A stretch of DNA of 64,000 nucleotides from Prostheceraeus crozeri (Eukaryota > Platyhelminthes > Polycladida > Euryleptidae): positions 21,615-85,614 of the forward strand of contig CAJQUW010003229.1 of NCBI GenBank assembly GCA_907163375.1. Direction: 5' to 3'. The notes under the pieces were generated by a model. The model was not told the origin of the DNA, did not search any database, and saw only the letters and a program-made list of their open reading frames with translations. This document shows, in pieces, positions 31,166 to 41,902 of the stretch. The translations under genes and the position numbers were made by a program. Position 1 is the stretch's first letter. Every line of letters starts with the position of its first letter.

Positions 31166-32455
31166 ATCTTATTAACCTGAGAACATATGTCGCTTATATT
31201 ACTCAGTAGAACTGTCGGATTTTCATCATTCATTTTAAATTAAATAAATTCTATCATTAAATTTACCTCAGGCTTATGATCTTTAAGTTCGCACAATTCA
31301 CCTCTCATAAATACATGAAAGTTTTTATATTCCTAATTATTTAGCTATTTTCTTGAGATCGAAGTTTGTAGTTGCTTGTTCATCGTATTGTTTTTGGAAG
31401 TCGTTTATGTTAAATTTTTTTTGTTTTTCATTTATATTTGTCATTTTCTTTGTTATTTAATTACGTGAAGATTGAAAAGTGACAACGACGTTGACAGTTG
31501 ATAAACCTTTATTCATCAGAACAAAAAGGAATACGTTAGCCTGCAGGACAAAAGAATAAAGAATCGCAGATTCCCACGAAGCGTCAAACTTCAATCTAGA
31601 CGTTACAACTATTGGTGTTGTCGATTATCTTCTTATCTTTGAGCATGCTGTTGCCATTGTTGCTCTTCTATTCGCATGTGTTCTTGTACGTGTTCATATG
31701 TTGGTGGGTTTGATTCTTCAATATTAATAGGTTGACTTGTTTCCTGTATAATATTCTCTTCCTCCACTTCTGATAATTGTCTATTTATATCATAAAATAA
31801 TTTCTGTCTCTGTTCAATAAGGTGTAGTATTTTTTGCCAATTCTAAAATTGACTCTTCTTTCACCAAGATTTTGAAACAATGCACCAATGTTATGATCAC
31901 GAAATATATTGCTCCTCGATTGAAGCTGTATGATTTGTCTTGTTAGTCCTTCTATTATCTGACGTTTTACTTGAAGACGAAGTCGGCGTTCAATAGATCC
32001 AACCATGATATTGTGATAAAGTCAACGCTTTACGCAAGTACTCTCTTTCAAAACGAACTGAGGTAAGTTAAAAATTCATTAAATGAGATACATTTTATAA
32101 GCATCAATGAAATTGCTATGACAACGTTGATGTGACAATTTTAACTTTCTAAAACAATAGAGTTCAAGTAAACCAATGAATCGCTGACATTTGCTCAGCA
32201 GTTTTGGATTCAAAAGCGGCTTTGGTCCTGGATTTGGTCGGAGAACTGGCAGCGCATTTGGCAATTGTATAAGTGCGGGTAACAGCTGCTTCTTCTGAAA
32301 AGCATTGTTTCATGAATGCGAGAAGCAACTGCATTGTTTCATGAATGCGGGAAGCAACTGCATCGTTTCATGAATACAATGTTTCATGAATGCGGGAAGC
32401 AACTGTTCCCTACAATTGGGCGATCATCAGAGTGCAAAGCTGTAGCAACAACAAG
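31166..32455. other. P1 subterminal region with a duplicated protease start
   Basis: At about 31300-31445 (minus strand) a second copy of the protease N-terminus is readable (TTNFDLKKIAK and a FQKQYDEQ leader), so the 5' end of that gene was duplicated in tandem. A 73-codon minus-strand frame at 31785-32006 (RRLRLQVKRQIIEGLTRQI) is not recognised. At 32300-32405 a ~29-bp unit (TTTCATGAATGCGGGAAGCA) is repeated four times. Nothing else is visible. Confidence 0.5.
32300..32405. repeat. 29-bp tandem repeat
   Basis: Four imperfect copies of GTTTCATGAATGCGGGAAGC with an ACTGCA/ACTGTT spacer; the third copy is shortened. Confidence 0.8.
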
Positions 32456-32566
32456 GAATTGTACTCCTATACCTTGTGTTATATTTTTTGCTTTAACCCA
32501 TCTTTTTCTTAATTTATCATAATGTTCTAATTTTAACAATAATTGTGATTCTTTATCTTTCATATA
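32456..32566 (-). pseudogene. Terminal membrane-gene fragment in P1 right TIR (inner part)
   Basis: YMKDKESQLLLKLEHYDK and RKRWVKAKNITQGIG match the left-end gene at 1714-2404. The LINE at 32567-34970 separates it from the start of the gene at 34971-35169. Homology ends after GIG, marking the inner limit of the TIR. Confidence 0.75.
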
Positions 32567-32599
32567 TGATAATAATAATGCTTTATTCAATCGTCATAC

Positions 32600-34970
32600 A
32601 AAAGCGGTATGAGAGGATACCTGCGTACACATATCGAACAAATTTACAATCATGTAATACTGGCATATTTAACGAACGATTTGTTATACAATGCAGAAGT
32701 TCTCGCGTTCGATTGAAGCACTTGGGGATGTCTAATATGAGAAACATTTTCTCTTAGGATGAAAAATTCGGAGAGAGGATGTCTGTCTTTAAAATATGCA
32801 ATATTTGTCACAAGTTTGACACATATTCTGTCAAGTAAAACATGTAGATGGGGTCTATTGGTGGCTGCAGACCATTTAATAGCAACACGATGTAGACGTT
32901 CCAGTTTTTTGAGGTGTACCTTCTTCATATCACCTATCACTGGCCAGCAGAAAGACATATGACAAAAGACAAAGCTCATATAAGCTTCCCAGATAATACT
33001 GCTGTCGCTACAGTTGTTTCTTAATCTTTTTACGATAGACATAGCGCGACAACACTTGCTTTACATGTATTTAAAATTGGTGTCCCATTTCAGATCACAA
33101 GAAAAATGTACTCCAAGCAGTCGGACAGAATCCTCCTGTACAATTTGAGTACCATTAATGCAAACTTTAAGGTTTGGACACACTCCATTACGAGAAAACA
33201 ACAAGCACTTGGTTTTCTTGGTGTTGACTTTTAAACCTTTACCGTCAACCCAATTACAAAAGGACTCAACAACATTTTGAATATCATCATGTTCATTGTC
33301 GTCGTGAGAGAAGTGAATTAATGAAATATCATCTGCGCATGCCACAGCTTTGGTATTGGGAAAAGTCGGAAGGTTGTCGATAAACAAAATAAACAGAATC
33401 GGACCCAGGATTGATCCCTGGGGCACACCACTGGAAATATCAGTCCAATCGGTAAAAGTTGCATCACTTGCACGCACTCGCTGAAATCGATTGCACAAAA
33501 ACTGACGTACGAAATGAACAGTTTGAGAGTTGCAGTTAAAATAGTTTGCATGTGTGTTCAACAGTTTACAATGGCTTATGGAGTCGAAAGCCTTACAAAA
33601 ATCAATGGCTAACAAGGCTGCAGAATTCTTAGAAACAGCCGTAAGGTGCTGTAATACAGAAAGTCTGACAGACAGTAGTGCATTCGTGCAATCACCAAAC
33701 CTGTTGATGTAGCCAAATTGACGGTGGTGAAGGTCATGAGAAAGGGAAGGAATCAGAATCAAGTCTCTGAACAGCTTTTCGAGGAATTTTGCTGCAAAAC
33801 GGAAGGATAGAAATTGGTCTGAATTCGGGACTATCTTTCTTTACAATAGGGATGATGTTCGCGTACTTCCAAGCTTGAGGGAAGAATGACGAGTTAAGAC
33901 AGCGAGAATAGATAACAGATAGAGGAAAGGCTAGAAAATCAGCAAGAGCACGGAAGAAAAACCCAGGAATTCCATCCGGACCAGGTGAATTCGACTTACA
34001 TTTTCTAATCATATGCAGAACTTGAGACTCCCTGACGGTAGAGACGGTAGACGAGATAGGGTCAATCGAGGGACTTTTGTAGGAGAAATGGTGAATGTCT
34101 GATGAGGAGAAAACGGAGCGAAACTTATCATTCAAATTGTTAGCTTTTGTAATGTCAATCGAAAGAGAAGAATTAGGCCTACTACCTTTGACTTGAGAAT
34201 TTATCGATTTCCAGGAGTCAGAACACGAAGGAGAGTTGTAATACCTGTGATTAGCTTCAGAGAGTTTCATCAAGAATTCTTCTCTCAAACACAAAAATTC
34301 ACCGTAATTTCCCTTCGTCAAGGCTTTATCACGAGCTTCGGAAAGGACTTAAGAGTTGTAATACCTGTGTTTAGCTTCAGAGAGTTTCATCAAGAATTCT
34401 TCTCTCAAACACAAAAATTCACCGTAATTTCCCTTCGACAAGGCTTTATCACGAGCTTCGGAAAGGACTTTAAGAGCTGGAGTGAGCCAAGGAGGGTCAA
34501 TATTACGCATGCGTATTGTTTTTTCGGGACAAAAAGTGACAAACAGATAGTATATAAAGGACTGAAAACAGTTGACTGCAACATCGATATCATCGGCTGA
34601 CAAGCATAAACTAAACCAGTCAACATGAGCTAAAACTTGACAACATTGTGCGAATAATGTAGATGAAAAAGAACGCACCTTGATTTTTGTTACAATTGGT
34701 TTCGTAACCTTAGCGGGACAGATAAAAATACCACAATGATCTGAACGACCTAAAGGACTAATACAGTTTGATGGAAGAAATTTTTGACATTGATTTGAAG
34801 CTATGATATCTAAAGTATTCTTGCCTCTGGTAGGCTGACTAACAAGTTGCTTAAGGCCATTTAACTCAAAGAAGTCAGTAATGTGATGTCTGAGATCGTT
34901 GACATCGCCTACAATAATGGTATGAGTAGCGGGACAGTCATCAACATGTTCTTGTAGTAAGGAGATTAGA
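32600..34970 (-). pseudogene. LINE ORF2: endonuclease-reverse transcriptase
   Basis: C-terminal apurinic-type endonuclease (IIVGDVND near 34910, GRSDHCGIF near 34730), a linker, then reverse transcriptase motifs AIDFCKAFDSISH, SGVPQGSILGPILF and CADDISLIHF (ADD catalytic box, Cys instead of the usual Tyr before it), and LLGVHFSCDLKW. A C-terminal helical part (LERLHRVAIKWSAAT) follows. Frame changes near 34330, 33750 and 33060 make it non-functional. The enzyme would copy LINE RNA at a nicked target. Confidence 0.85.
34233..34472. repeat. 120-bp tandem duplication inside the LINE
   Basis: AGAGTTGTAATACCTGTG...GGAAAGGACTT is present twice in a row (34233-34352 and 34353-34472) with two or three substitutions. 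It duplicates a segment of ORF2 between endonuclease and RT. Confidence 0.9.
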
Positions 34971-35543
34971 GTACTCTATCTTTATGCTTTGCTAGGTTTA
35001 TCTCAGTCATAATTTCGTTTTGTGTTTTAAAAGTCCAGTCATTATCATTCTTAATTATTGAAGGATATAATGATTCCTTTTCAGTAGGTGCTGAAGGCAG
35101 AATTGACTTTTCGTTTTCTTCCACTTTTAATAAAATATTTTGACGTTTCACATTTACAAAATATTTCATATTTTAAAAATATTTCAATTTTTCAATATTT
35201 ACAAAATGTTTCATATTTACAAAATTGTATTTTTTTCTTATTTTTCATTTCTCATTCCTAAGTAATGTATGCATGACTCCCCCAGATCGCCATAATTATT
35301 ACTTTTAATTTATTTTGTAGATATTAGTATTCCTTTTTATTGTATTATTTTTTGTAACTTGGTGCATATTTTTTCTTAAATATTTTTTTAAAAAACTTGG
35401 TGCATATGTTTTCTTAAATAATTTTTAAAAAAACTTGGGTGTATGTTTTTTAAATTTATTTTAGAAAACAACTTGGGTGTATGTCCCAAAATTTATTTTG
35501 GTTGACGAGGGTGGAGGTCTGGGGAAGTCATACATACATTACT
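34971..35543. repeat. P1 right terminal inverted repeat (outer part)
   Basis: Inverted match to 1416-1890, including the start of the terminal gene on the minus strand (34971-35169, KRQNILLKVEENEKS) and the fold-back palindrome. The target copy TAATGTC follows at 35544-35550. Confidence 0.88.
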
Positions 35544-35550
35544 TAATGTC

Positions 35551-36965
35551 AACTGCAACTTCAATGGTCGGAGTGCACACATTAATTTCCCTATTTGTGA
35601 CGTTGACATTTCTGTGATAGGAGTAGATGCCATATCGAAACTTGAAATCACAATTAGTGGGAGCGCTAGACCACTTGAACTTCATTCGCTCTCTGTCGAC
35701 CACGTCATAAGGAATTCTCCTCAACGTTCCCAAACCTCGCTGCCGAACGATCCTACGAATCCCGTTGGGAACGTTCGTTCCCAAACGTTGCCGAAACTTA
35801 TCGGTTATACATTTTTCATCAAGCTAAAGGCAGATGCTCCAGCTTCAATAACTCAGAAACAACGTCGGATTCCTTTCGCATTACAAGGCGCAGTTGAGTC
35901 AGAGATCAGGAAACTTCTAATGAATGACATTATTGAAGAGATCGATTCTTCCGCTTGCATTTCTCCGATCGTTGTCGTTCCAAAAACTGATGGCGAAATC
36001 AGCTTGTGCGTTGACTACAAAATAATCAATCAACATATTGTTGTGGATCAGCCAGCACCCGCTTCCTACGGCCGAAGAGATTTTTGCCAAATTAACTGGT
36101 GTCAAAGTCTTTTCAAAGGTGGATCTGCGTTCGGTGTACCATCAGTTGAAGATTCGTGCCGATTCTCGTGACCTCACTGTATTGACTTCCCATTCGGACT
36201 CTTCAGGTGTAAACGCCTTCCGTTTGGTCTTGCGAACGCTCCAAGCGCGTATATGAATGTAATCGACATCCTTCGTGACTGCCAAAACACCGTTGTCAAT
36301 ATTAAATTACCGTGCTACCTAGATGATATTCTAGTATTCGGAAAGACTATTCAGGAGCATGACCAATGTTTGCACATTACTTTGGATCGTTTGTCTTCCC
36401 ATGGCATGACTTTGAATGAGAAGAAATGCGTGTACAGACAAAGATCAGTTCAATTTCTCGGGAGAATGATTGGCCCGGACGGAATTTCTCCACTTCCTAC
36501 AATTCTGGAAGCCATTGTCAACGCCCCTGTGCCTCATGACAAACAATCGCTGAGATCATTTCTTGGGTTAGCCAATTTTTATCGTACATTCATTCCCGAT
36601 GCCGCTCCCTACGAACTCCTGAAAGATAATATTCGATTCCAATGGTCTGGCAGACAACAAAGTGATTTCGAGACACTGAAAACTTCCCTCGCCAATTTCG
36701 TTCCCCTGGAGTTTTTCAATCCTGATCTGAACAGACCTACCTTCATCATTGCTGATGCTTCTGGCTACTGAATTTCAGTCATCCTTTCACAAGAAGATAG
36801 TGAAGCGGGAGAAGAACGTCCAGTTTACTTCCTCAGCAGAAAACTTCCGGGCATGGAGCGAAACTACTCAGTCTCAGAGAAAGAGTTCCTTGCTGACCTC
36901 TGTGGTATTGAAAGACTATCAATTTCTGTACGGGCGTCATTTTACCGTGCGCACCGTAGATTCAC
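35551..36965 (+). pseudogene. pol: Ty3/Gypsy pol: reverse transcriptase-RNase H
   Basis: Continuation of the element interrupted at 1415. First the end of the protease (DISVIGVDAISKLEI), then RT: IIEEIDSSACISPIVVVPK, CVDYKIINQ, FSKVDLRSVYHQL, LPFGLANAPSAYM-like, the catalytic YLDDILVFG (about 36315-36341) and FLGLANFYRTFIP, then RNase H (FIIADASGY, RNYSVSEKEFLA). Frame changes near 36060, 36180 and 36250 and a TGA at 36769-36771 break it. Homology fades near 36965, so the integrase and 3' LTR are missing. Confidence 0.85.
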
Positions 36966-37840
36966 AAATACATGTACACTGAACAGCGATTTCTGTACCG
37001 CTACTTTTGAAAAATCTAAGTTGAATATACCGTATTCTCTGTAAGTGAAGCCCACTCTCCAATAGAGGCACACTCCTAGAATCATCCATATAGAATTTTT
37101 ATATATTTGAATTATGGTGGATATAGAATTTTTTTGATTTGTCCATGGATATGGTGGAGACATTTTTGAATGAATATTTCCACAAATGCTGCTGCAATTA
37201 TTTCAGATGTACTACTAAGAAAACACGTTTTCGCAAATAGTGGTTGATAATAAAGTGAAAAATCACAAAACCTGAAGTGAACTCGGAATGAAAATGTGCT
37301 TCGAGGAATGGTCTCATCGAGCATGTGAAGCAACTTGAAATGAAGCTGAATGTCTACTGAGGTGACACATTCGTACTTGCTATCTAGCTGATGGCTAGGT
37401 GATTGCTCGATTGCTAAGATACATAGTCTGTTGCGCCGTTTCCTTTGGCAAGCAAAAGTTGAAACTGGCGAAAAATGATTTGGGTGAATGGTGCGAATAA
37501 TAAAACTGTTTTCTGAGTGCTATTCAAGATTCTCATAAAGATACCGTTTAACGATGTTTTTAATGCTGATTTGTTGAATCACTATCTGTCGCCGGTCTCA
37601 AGGTAGGTCCCACTCTCAAATGAAAGCCCACCAAAATTATTGCAAAATAAATGGAAGCCCTGGATTTTAATTAGAGAATGCGATAACCAAAATGATTTTA
37701 GAAAAAAATTGAGACAGCGAGTATCGTTTTGAGAGCATGATAGTTCTAATTTGATAATTGAGTTATCAAATGAGGAACTTAATTTCTTATATCAGTTTAA
37801 CTTTGTTTCTAACAACAGTTAAATCCTAGCACTGAGTGGA

Positions 37841-37842
<2 letters not shown>
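36966..37842. other. Unassigned non-coding sequence
   Basis: No gene or recognised element. There is a weak internal repeat of ATATAGAATTTTT-GGTGGA units at 37090-37155. Base composition resembles the flanking host-like DNA rather than the Polintons. Confidence 0.4.

Positions 37843-37895
<53 letters not shown>
37843..37895. repeat. (TA)n microsatellite
   Basis: About 26 TA units directly next to the left inverted repeat of the GIY-YIG element. PLEs are known to favour microsatellite targets. Confidence 0.95.
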
Positions 37896-37899
<4 letters not shown>

Positions 37900-38066
37900 T
37901 AAAGTAATACGACACCCAAAAGATAAAAGAAAAACAAGCCAGATAACTGAAACAGCTCGACCGGTTTCTGCCTGTTGCAGGCTTCTCAAGGGCATAAATG
38001 ATTTATTCACAGAATCTAATATCTTTCATATACATCCAACTAATGTAAACAAAATACAAAATAATA

Positions 38067-38696
38067 TTGTATTATTATTGTATTATATATTTGTATTATT
38101 CTTATGTAAAGACCTACAACCCAAATAACCCCAACGTATATCATGAAATAATCAAACCCTCTTTTTCAAGTTTAAAACTTACTCCTATATTTAAGAACTA
38201 CACTTTACGAAATAGTTACAAACAACCCAAATCATTATTGAACATTTTAGCAAGAAGAAATCGCATTCCGTTAACTGGAGTGAAGAAATGTAGTAACAAG
38301 AGGTGTGAATGTTGCAAATCATTAATTGTTGGAACATCCTTTCCCTATGAAATAATGGGGGAAACAAAAACTTTTAACGTTAAACATAACATGAACTGCG
38401 AAACAAAAGACGTAATTTATGCATTGCAATGTCAGGGATGTGAAGGTACATACATCGGTCAAACTGGTGACTCATTACGAGCAAGAGTGCGGGTGCATCG
38501 GCAGCAGATTCGCGACGACAATTACCGATCTCTTTACGTTAGTAATCACATTTTTAATTGCGCTCATGATTCAGAGTTGAAGTTCCGTGTTATGCCAATT
38601 CTCAAATTGCCACATAACTGTGCAAGAGCATACCGTGAAGAGAAAGAGAAATTATGTATAAAAATCATAAAACCATCGCTAAATCGAGATATGTGA
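38067..38696 (+). CDS. GIY-YIG endonuclease protein (PLE C-terminal type)
   Basis: An intact 209-residue frame. A Cys cluster CSNKRCECCK (residues ~80-88) precedes the GIY-YIG core: VIYALQCQGCEGTYIGQTGDSLRARVRVH (residues ~123-151, listed here in outline: VIYAL for GIY, YIGQTG for YIG, the Arg of RARV and a His), with HIFNC and EEKEKLCIKIIKP, which supplies the catalytic Glu. This is the endonuclease found at the C-terminus of canonical EN+ PLEs; no RT precedes it. It would nick target DNA. The likely start is uncertain, as the frame is open through a Tyr-rich AT region; a start near residue 30-50 is plausible. Confidence 0.75.
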   Translation: MYYYCIIYLYYSYVKTYNPNNPNVYHEIIKPSFSSLKLTPIFKNYTLRNSYKQPKSLLNILARRNRIPLTGVKKCSNKRCECCKSLIVGTSFPYEIMGETKTFNVKHNMNCETKDVIYALQCQGCEGTYIGQTGDSLRARVRVHRQQIRDDNYRSLYVSNHIFNCAHDSELKFRVMPILKLPHNCARAYREEKEKLCIKIIKPSLNRDM

Positions 38697-38846
38697 AATG
38701 CCATCTATTGAAATTTATCTCTGCCTACATAGATATTAATTTGAGATTTTGTTGACATCTTATTACTTCACCTTTTCTTATATATCTAAGTTACATTAGT
38801 TGGATGTATATGAAAGATATTAGATTCTGTGAATAAATCATTTATG

Positions 38847-38890
38847 CCCTTGAGAAGCCTGCAACAGGCAGAAACCGGTCCGGCTGTTTC
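38847..38890 (+). ncRNA. Degenerate hammerhead-ribozyme-like motif
   Basis: The stem AGCCTG-CAA-CAGGC followed by AGAAACCGGTC has the order of a hammerhead core (stem II then GAAAC), but the CUGAUGA element is altered (CTTGAGAA). Its inverted copy lies at about 37950-37995 on the minus strand. PLE pseudo-LTRs are known to carry hammerheads. Confidence 0.45.
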
Positions 38891-38975
38891 AGTTATCTGG
38901 CTTGTTTTTCTTTTATCTTTTGGGTGTCGTATAACTTTACATTATTGAATACCATTTTTGATTTAAACCTTTTGG

Positions 38976-39206
38976 TATATATATATATTTATCAAATCTC
39001 AACAGATGTAACCACCACGAGACATGTTTCGGCCTGTTGGGCCTCATCAGTCGTGGGTAGGTTTGAACCAGCGACGTTGGAGCTAGAGGACGTGCAAGCA
39101 TACCCTCTAACCACAAGGCCACCGGACCATCTGTTGAGAGCGCGAATTAGCCAGGAAGGCACTGCTTTAACGCAGGCACACTGCTTTAACGCATATATAT
39201 ATATTA
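38976..39206 (-). mobile_element. tRNA-headed SINE with hammerhead body
   Basis: On the minus strand: a tRNA-like part with an A-box-like TGGCCTTGTGG (about 39105-39115) and a good B box GGTTCAAACC (about 39059-39068), followed at once by a complete hammerhead ribozyme, then an AT-rich tail (TATATATAT). Both sides are short (TA)n runs, and an 11-bp inverted repeat CTCAACAGATG (38998-39008) / CATCTGTTGAG (about 39128-39138) brackets the core. The upstream flank has a duplicated GCGTTAAAGCAGTG unit. The layout resembles the schistosome Sm-alpha family. Confidence 0.75.
39011..39060 (-). ncRNA. Type I hammerhead ribozyme with minimal stem III
   Basis: Reading the minus strand from 39057: stem I CCACGA, core CTGATGA, stem II GGCC with loop CAACA and GGCC, core GAAA, a two-base-pair stem III (AC..GT with an AT loop), cleavage site C after GT, then TCGTGG closing stem I (6 of 6 pairs). 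Every invariant base is present. Very short stem III is typical of hammerheads in PLEs and animal retrozymes. Confidence 0.9.
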
Positions 39207-41902
39207 TAATTTTTGAATTTTATATGTGACGGAATCTGAAAGACCAAATAGGGGCACATTAATAAATACGCATCAATAAATTGGTAAATGGTAGCTGAAC
39301 GACAATGACATCAATCGTAAACAGCGGTAGGGAATCACGCATTATATTCGTTAGTTCTGTAGCCGCATTTAATCGCTGCGCGTCAACAATGCAAGTCGGT
39401 AATTCACAAATTTTTATGTCAGCAGTTCTAGTGCAGACCAGCTCCAACATCAAGACCCAAAACGAAGTGGAGGCTGTTTCTTTTTGCCGAGAAATTTCAG
39501 GGAAAAGTATTGATAACTGCTTTTTAATTACAATATGCTTATTCACATTCACAAAATCTGTCTTTCCTTAGTTATACAATATTCTGCGCGTCAATTGCTT
39601 TCCTTAGTGGTATCTTAATCTCTCACCAATGGAGGAAGTTCGCTTATTTACCTACGATGAAACAGAACGATGAAGTCAGGAAATATAATCATGACAGTCG
39701 AACTTAGATTATTGGCATCTCTGTTCATTCTTCCATCCGTGATTCATTCTAAAGCGAAGCCTTCAATTCGAGTGCTCATGTCTGCTCGAGCTAATCAAAC
39801 TTCCTCAATCTTGCATCAACCAAATAGATGCAACTAAATAGTATCACTTCATTGTGTTTCATTCGGTATGGAGAGCAGAACCGATATTTGATCTGGAGGA
39901 CATTTCACCCACATTTCACATTTCACTGTCGTTCACTATCCTGGACATCTTTTTCAAGTATAACATTTTTTGTTCAGGCTTAATTGAACTCATTTTCTAT
40001 CGATTTTTAGAGACATTCAGTCATTGAATAGTGATCTTGATCTATAATTATGTAATAGAGTGTAACGGACAGCTTTGTTCCATACCATAAGAATTTTGTG
40101 ACCAAATGTGTGAGCTACGTGAAACGAAGATGTAATAACTAAGAAAGTGAAAGCTATACTTCAGAAAAATTACTGAAATTACTGATTGATGCAGTTGATT
40201 ACAATGCACACGTCGGCGTGCTGAATATATAAAGTAATTTGAATTTCACATGAATAATTCATTGAATCAATAATAGACTTCGCTAAAACAATGTTTTTAG
40301 TTGAAAAAAAATGAGAAATTGTGCCTTTTGAGACAAAAATGCAAATACTGTTGTTTGTCCAAAAATAAATGATGTTAGAGAAGCCAATGACTTATTTTTA
40401 ACTCCATTACAAGCTCTATCAAGCTCTTTGGTTTAAGATGAACCCAGGTGCGGTGTAGGTCAAGGTCCGCCAATTTTTAAGATATCTTTGACGTTTTATA
40501 CTTGACATTTCTGTTAAACTGCGTTGATGCACAATCGAGTTTAACTTATTCAGATCGCAATCATGTCGATCATGACAAACTCAATCATTAGACGTTGATA
40601 GTTTGGATATGAATATGGATCCATAACACTTCCCATAACAGAAACCCATAACATTGTCCTTTAGAATGATTCTATCAGTGGATCTACAGAGTGACGTGTT
40701 CTTCACAGAGCGAGTCATGAAAAGCGATTCATAGGAGGATGAGTTAATTTTTTCGCTTTTCTGTTGGCGGGGTAAGTCAATAACAACATGGCAGTTTTCT
40801 TTGCGGGCGCGAGTCTTAACTTATTATTGCTGCTTTAAACGCGTGTTTGCGAATAGTTGCGTACGCATTAAGTTAGGGGCAATGTATATAATCTCATGAG
40901 AACTATTAAATAGGATAAACATCTTCGTGAATCTTAAAGCATGAACTGATTGCTCAATCATAATTTGCTACTGAATTCAGTTAATTCAGTTGTTCGACCA
41001 TCTCCAGAAGTGGTGCCTTCGGAAAAGATCTCGGCGTAGGTCCAAAGCCGCTCAGCTTGACCATGCCATGACATGACTTGCTCCACGACTCAGAGAAAGA
41101 ACCATTTCAGCATTAACAAACAGTGCGTCCTAACTTCGTATTGCCGAAGCCGTTCGGATCGCCCGTTTTGTGTGCACACATGGGCGACGCATCAAGGGGG
41201 CAGGGTGACATTGTCCCCCTCACTACTTGAGTTGGAGGTGATTGGCCCTCTCTCGAAGGCATTATTTCTGTCTTTCTGAGCATTACCACTGCTCGCTTTC
41301 AAGACTGTCATTTGAGAAGCGAATGAATAGAAAGCTTGGCTAATTTTCTTGGCTTTTTACGAATATATGATCATCATTGTTATATCACCTGCCTCTGAAT
41401 CATCCCATCATTTATCGCTTTGTTAGACCGAATCAGTTCATTTACTTCCACGCCTTCGACACCGCACGTTCGACCCTCTCATTATGTGAGTGCTTTTATG
41501 CTGTTTCGTCAAATCGATCAATCAAAACTCATCAGGAGGATCAGGCATCGCTTTAATTCCTCTGAGACTCAAATCAACAACAATCTCCGAAGTGAGTTGA
41601 GACCCTAAATCATAGGTCTATACAAAACGGTTTCCAGTGCATGCTAAAATGTCATTTTCGAACGCCTTATATAAATTGAATAAACAAAATGAAAATGGCT
41701 TCTATGAATATATAAAATTAGCATGTACGGTTGTGGCACACGATCCTTTGATCAACCAGTGATAATTAATTCACTACATAGTTGGCGCATGGCTTGGGAA
41801 TGTACCAAGTATAAAATATTGCAAATTGACTAGTCTAATATGCTCGCGGCCGAAAAGAACGAGGACACCAAAAGAAATCATGCTTATTTTCGAATTAAAG
41901 GC
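39207..41902. other. Unassigned sequence
   Basis: I find no gene, RNA or element that I can support in this 2.7 kb. Short open frames (for example 39305-39571 on + and 41073-41279 on +) show no recognisable motifs and overlap frames on the other strand. The composition is less AT-rich than the Polintons and may be the nearest thing here to host intergenic DNA. Confidence 0.4.

Larger units (their letters stand above)
32567..34970 (-). mobile_element. 5'-truncated LINE (CR1/Jockey-type) in P1 right TIR
   Basis: About 2.4 kb inserted on the minus strand into the terminal gene of P1. Comparison with the intact left TIR gives the borders: homology stops after CATATA (32566) and resumes at GTACTC (34971), with loss of two bases and no target duplication. 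The 3' end is a short ATTATTATT tail. It begins within the endonuclease domain, the usual 5' truncation. Confidence 0.85.
1416..35543. mobile_element. Polinton/Maverick P1 (outer), with nested insertions
   Basis: A 34.1-kb insertion into a Ty3/Gypsy protease gene. The direct repeat TAATGTC flanks it (1409-1415 and 35544-35550); 7 bp, close to the usual 6-bp Polinton duplication. Ends are inverted repeats starting AG (AGTAATGTATG) and ending CT, as is known for Polintons. Removing nested P2, a Harbinger element and a LINE leaves about 13.9 kb. Order from the left: terminal membrane protein, coiled-coil protein, penton-like protein (all +), packaging ATPase and PolB (-), an Asn/Met-rich gene (+), two minus-strand genes including a second P-loop ATPase, then MCP C-terminus, pX-like protein, PLA2-integrase (+) and protease (-). 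Most genes are broken, so it is a dead copy. Confidence 0.88.
37898..38941. mobile_element. PLE-derived element with 151-bp inverted repeats
   Basis: 37898-38048 and 38791-38941 are inverted copies of each other (about 151 bp, nearly identical), enclosing a single GIY-YIG gene. The left arm abuts a (TA)n tract and the right arm is followed by a short TATATATATAT run at 38976. The arms contain a hammerhead-like fold. The arrangement resembles inverted pseudo-LTRs of Penelope-like retroelements that have lost the RT, but could also be an independent endonuclease-only element. Confidence 0.65.

Noticed and set aside
1416-35543. A free viral genome or contaminating virus
   Set aside because: Target duplications and continuity of the Gypsy protein across both junctions show chromosomal insertion.
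37819-38010. Minus-strand frame with a YI repeat tail
   Set aside because: It is a translation of the (TA)n microsatellite and the inverted-repeat arm.
39058-39130. Functional tRNA gene
   Set aside because: B box is good, but the A box is imperfect and no closed acceptor stem is seen; continuation into a hammerhead and (TA)n flanks point to a SINE.
39305-39571. Open frame of 88 codons (with an overlapping minus-strand frame)
   Set aside because: No motif, no neighbour context, and both strands are open equally well.
41073-41279. Open frame of 68 codons in the unassigned region
   Set aside because: No recognisable features and no start context; length is within chance expectation.
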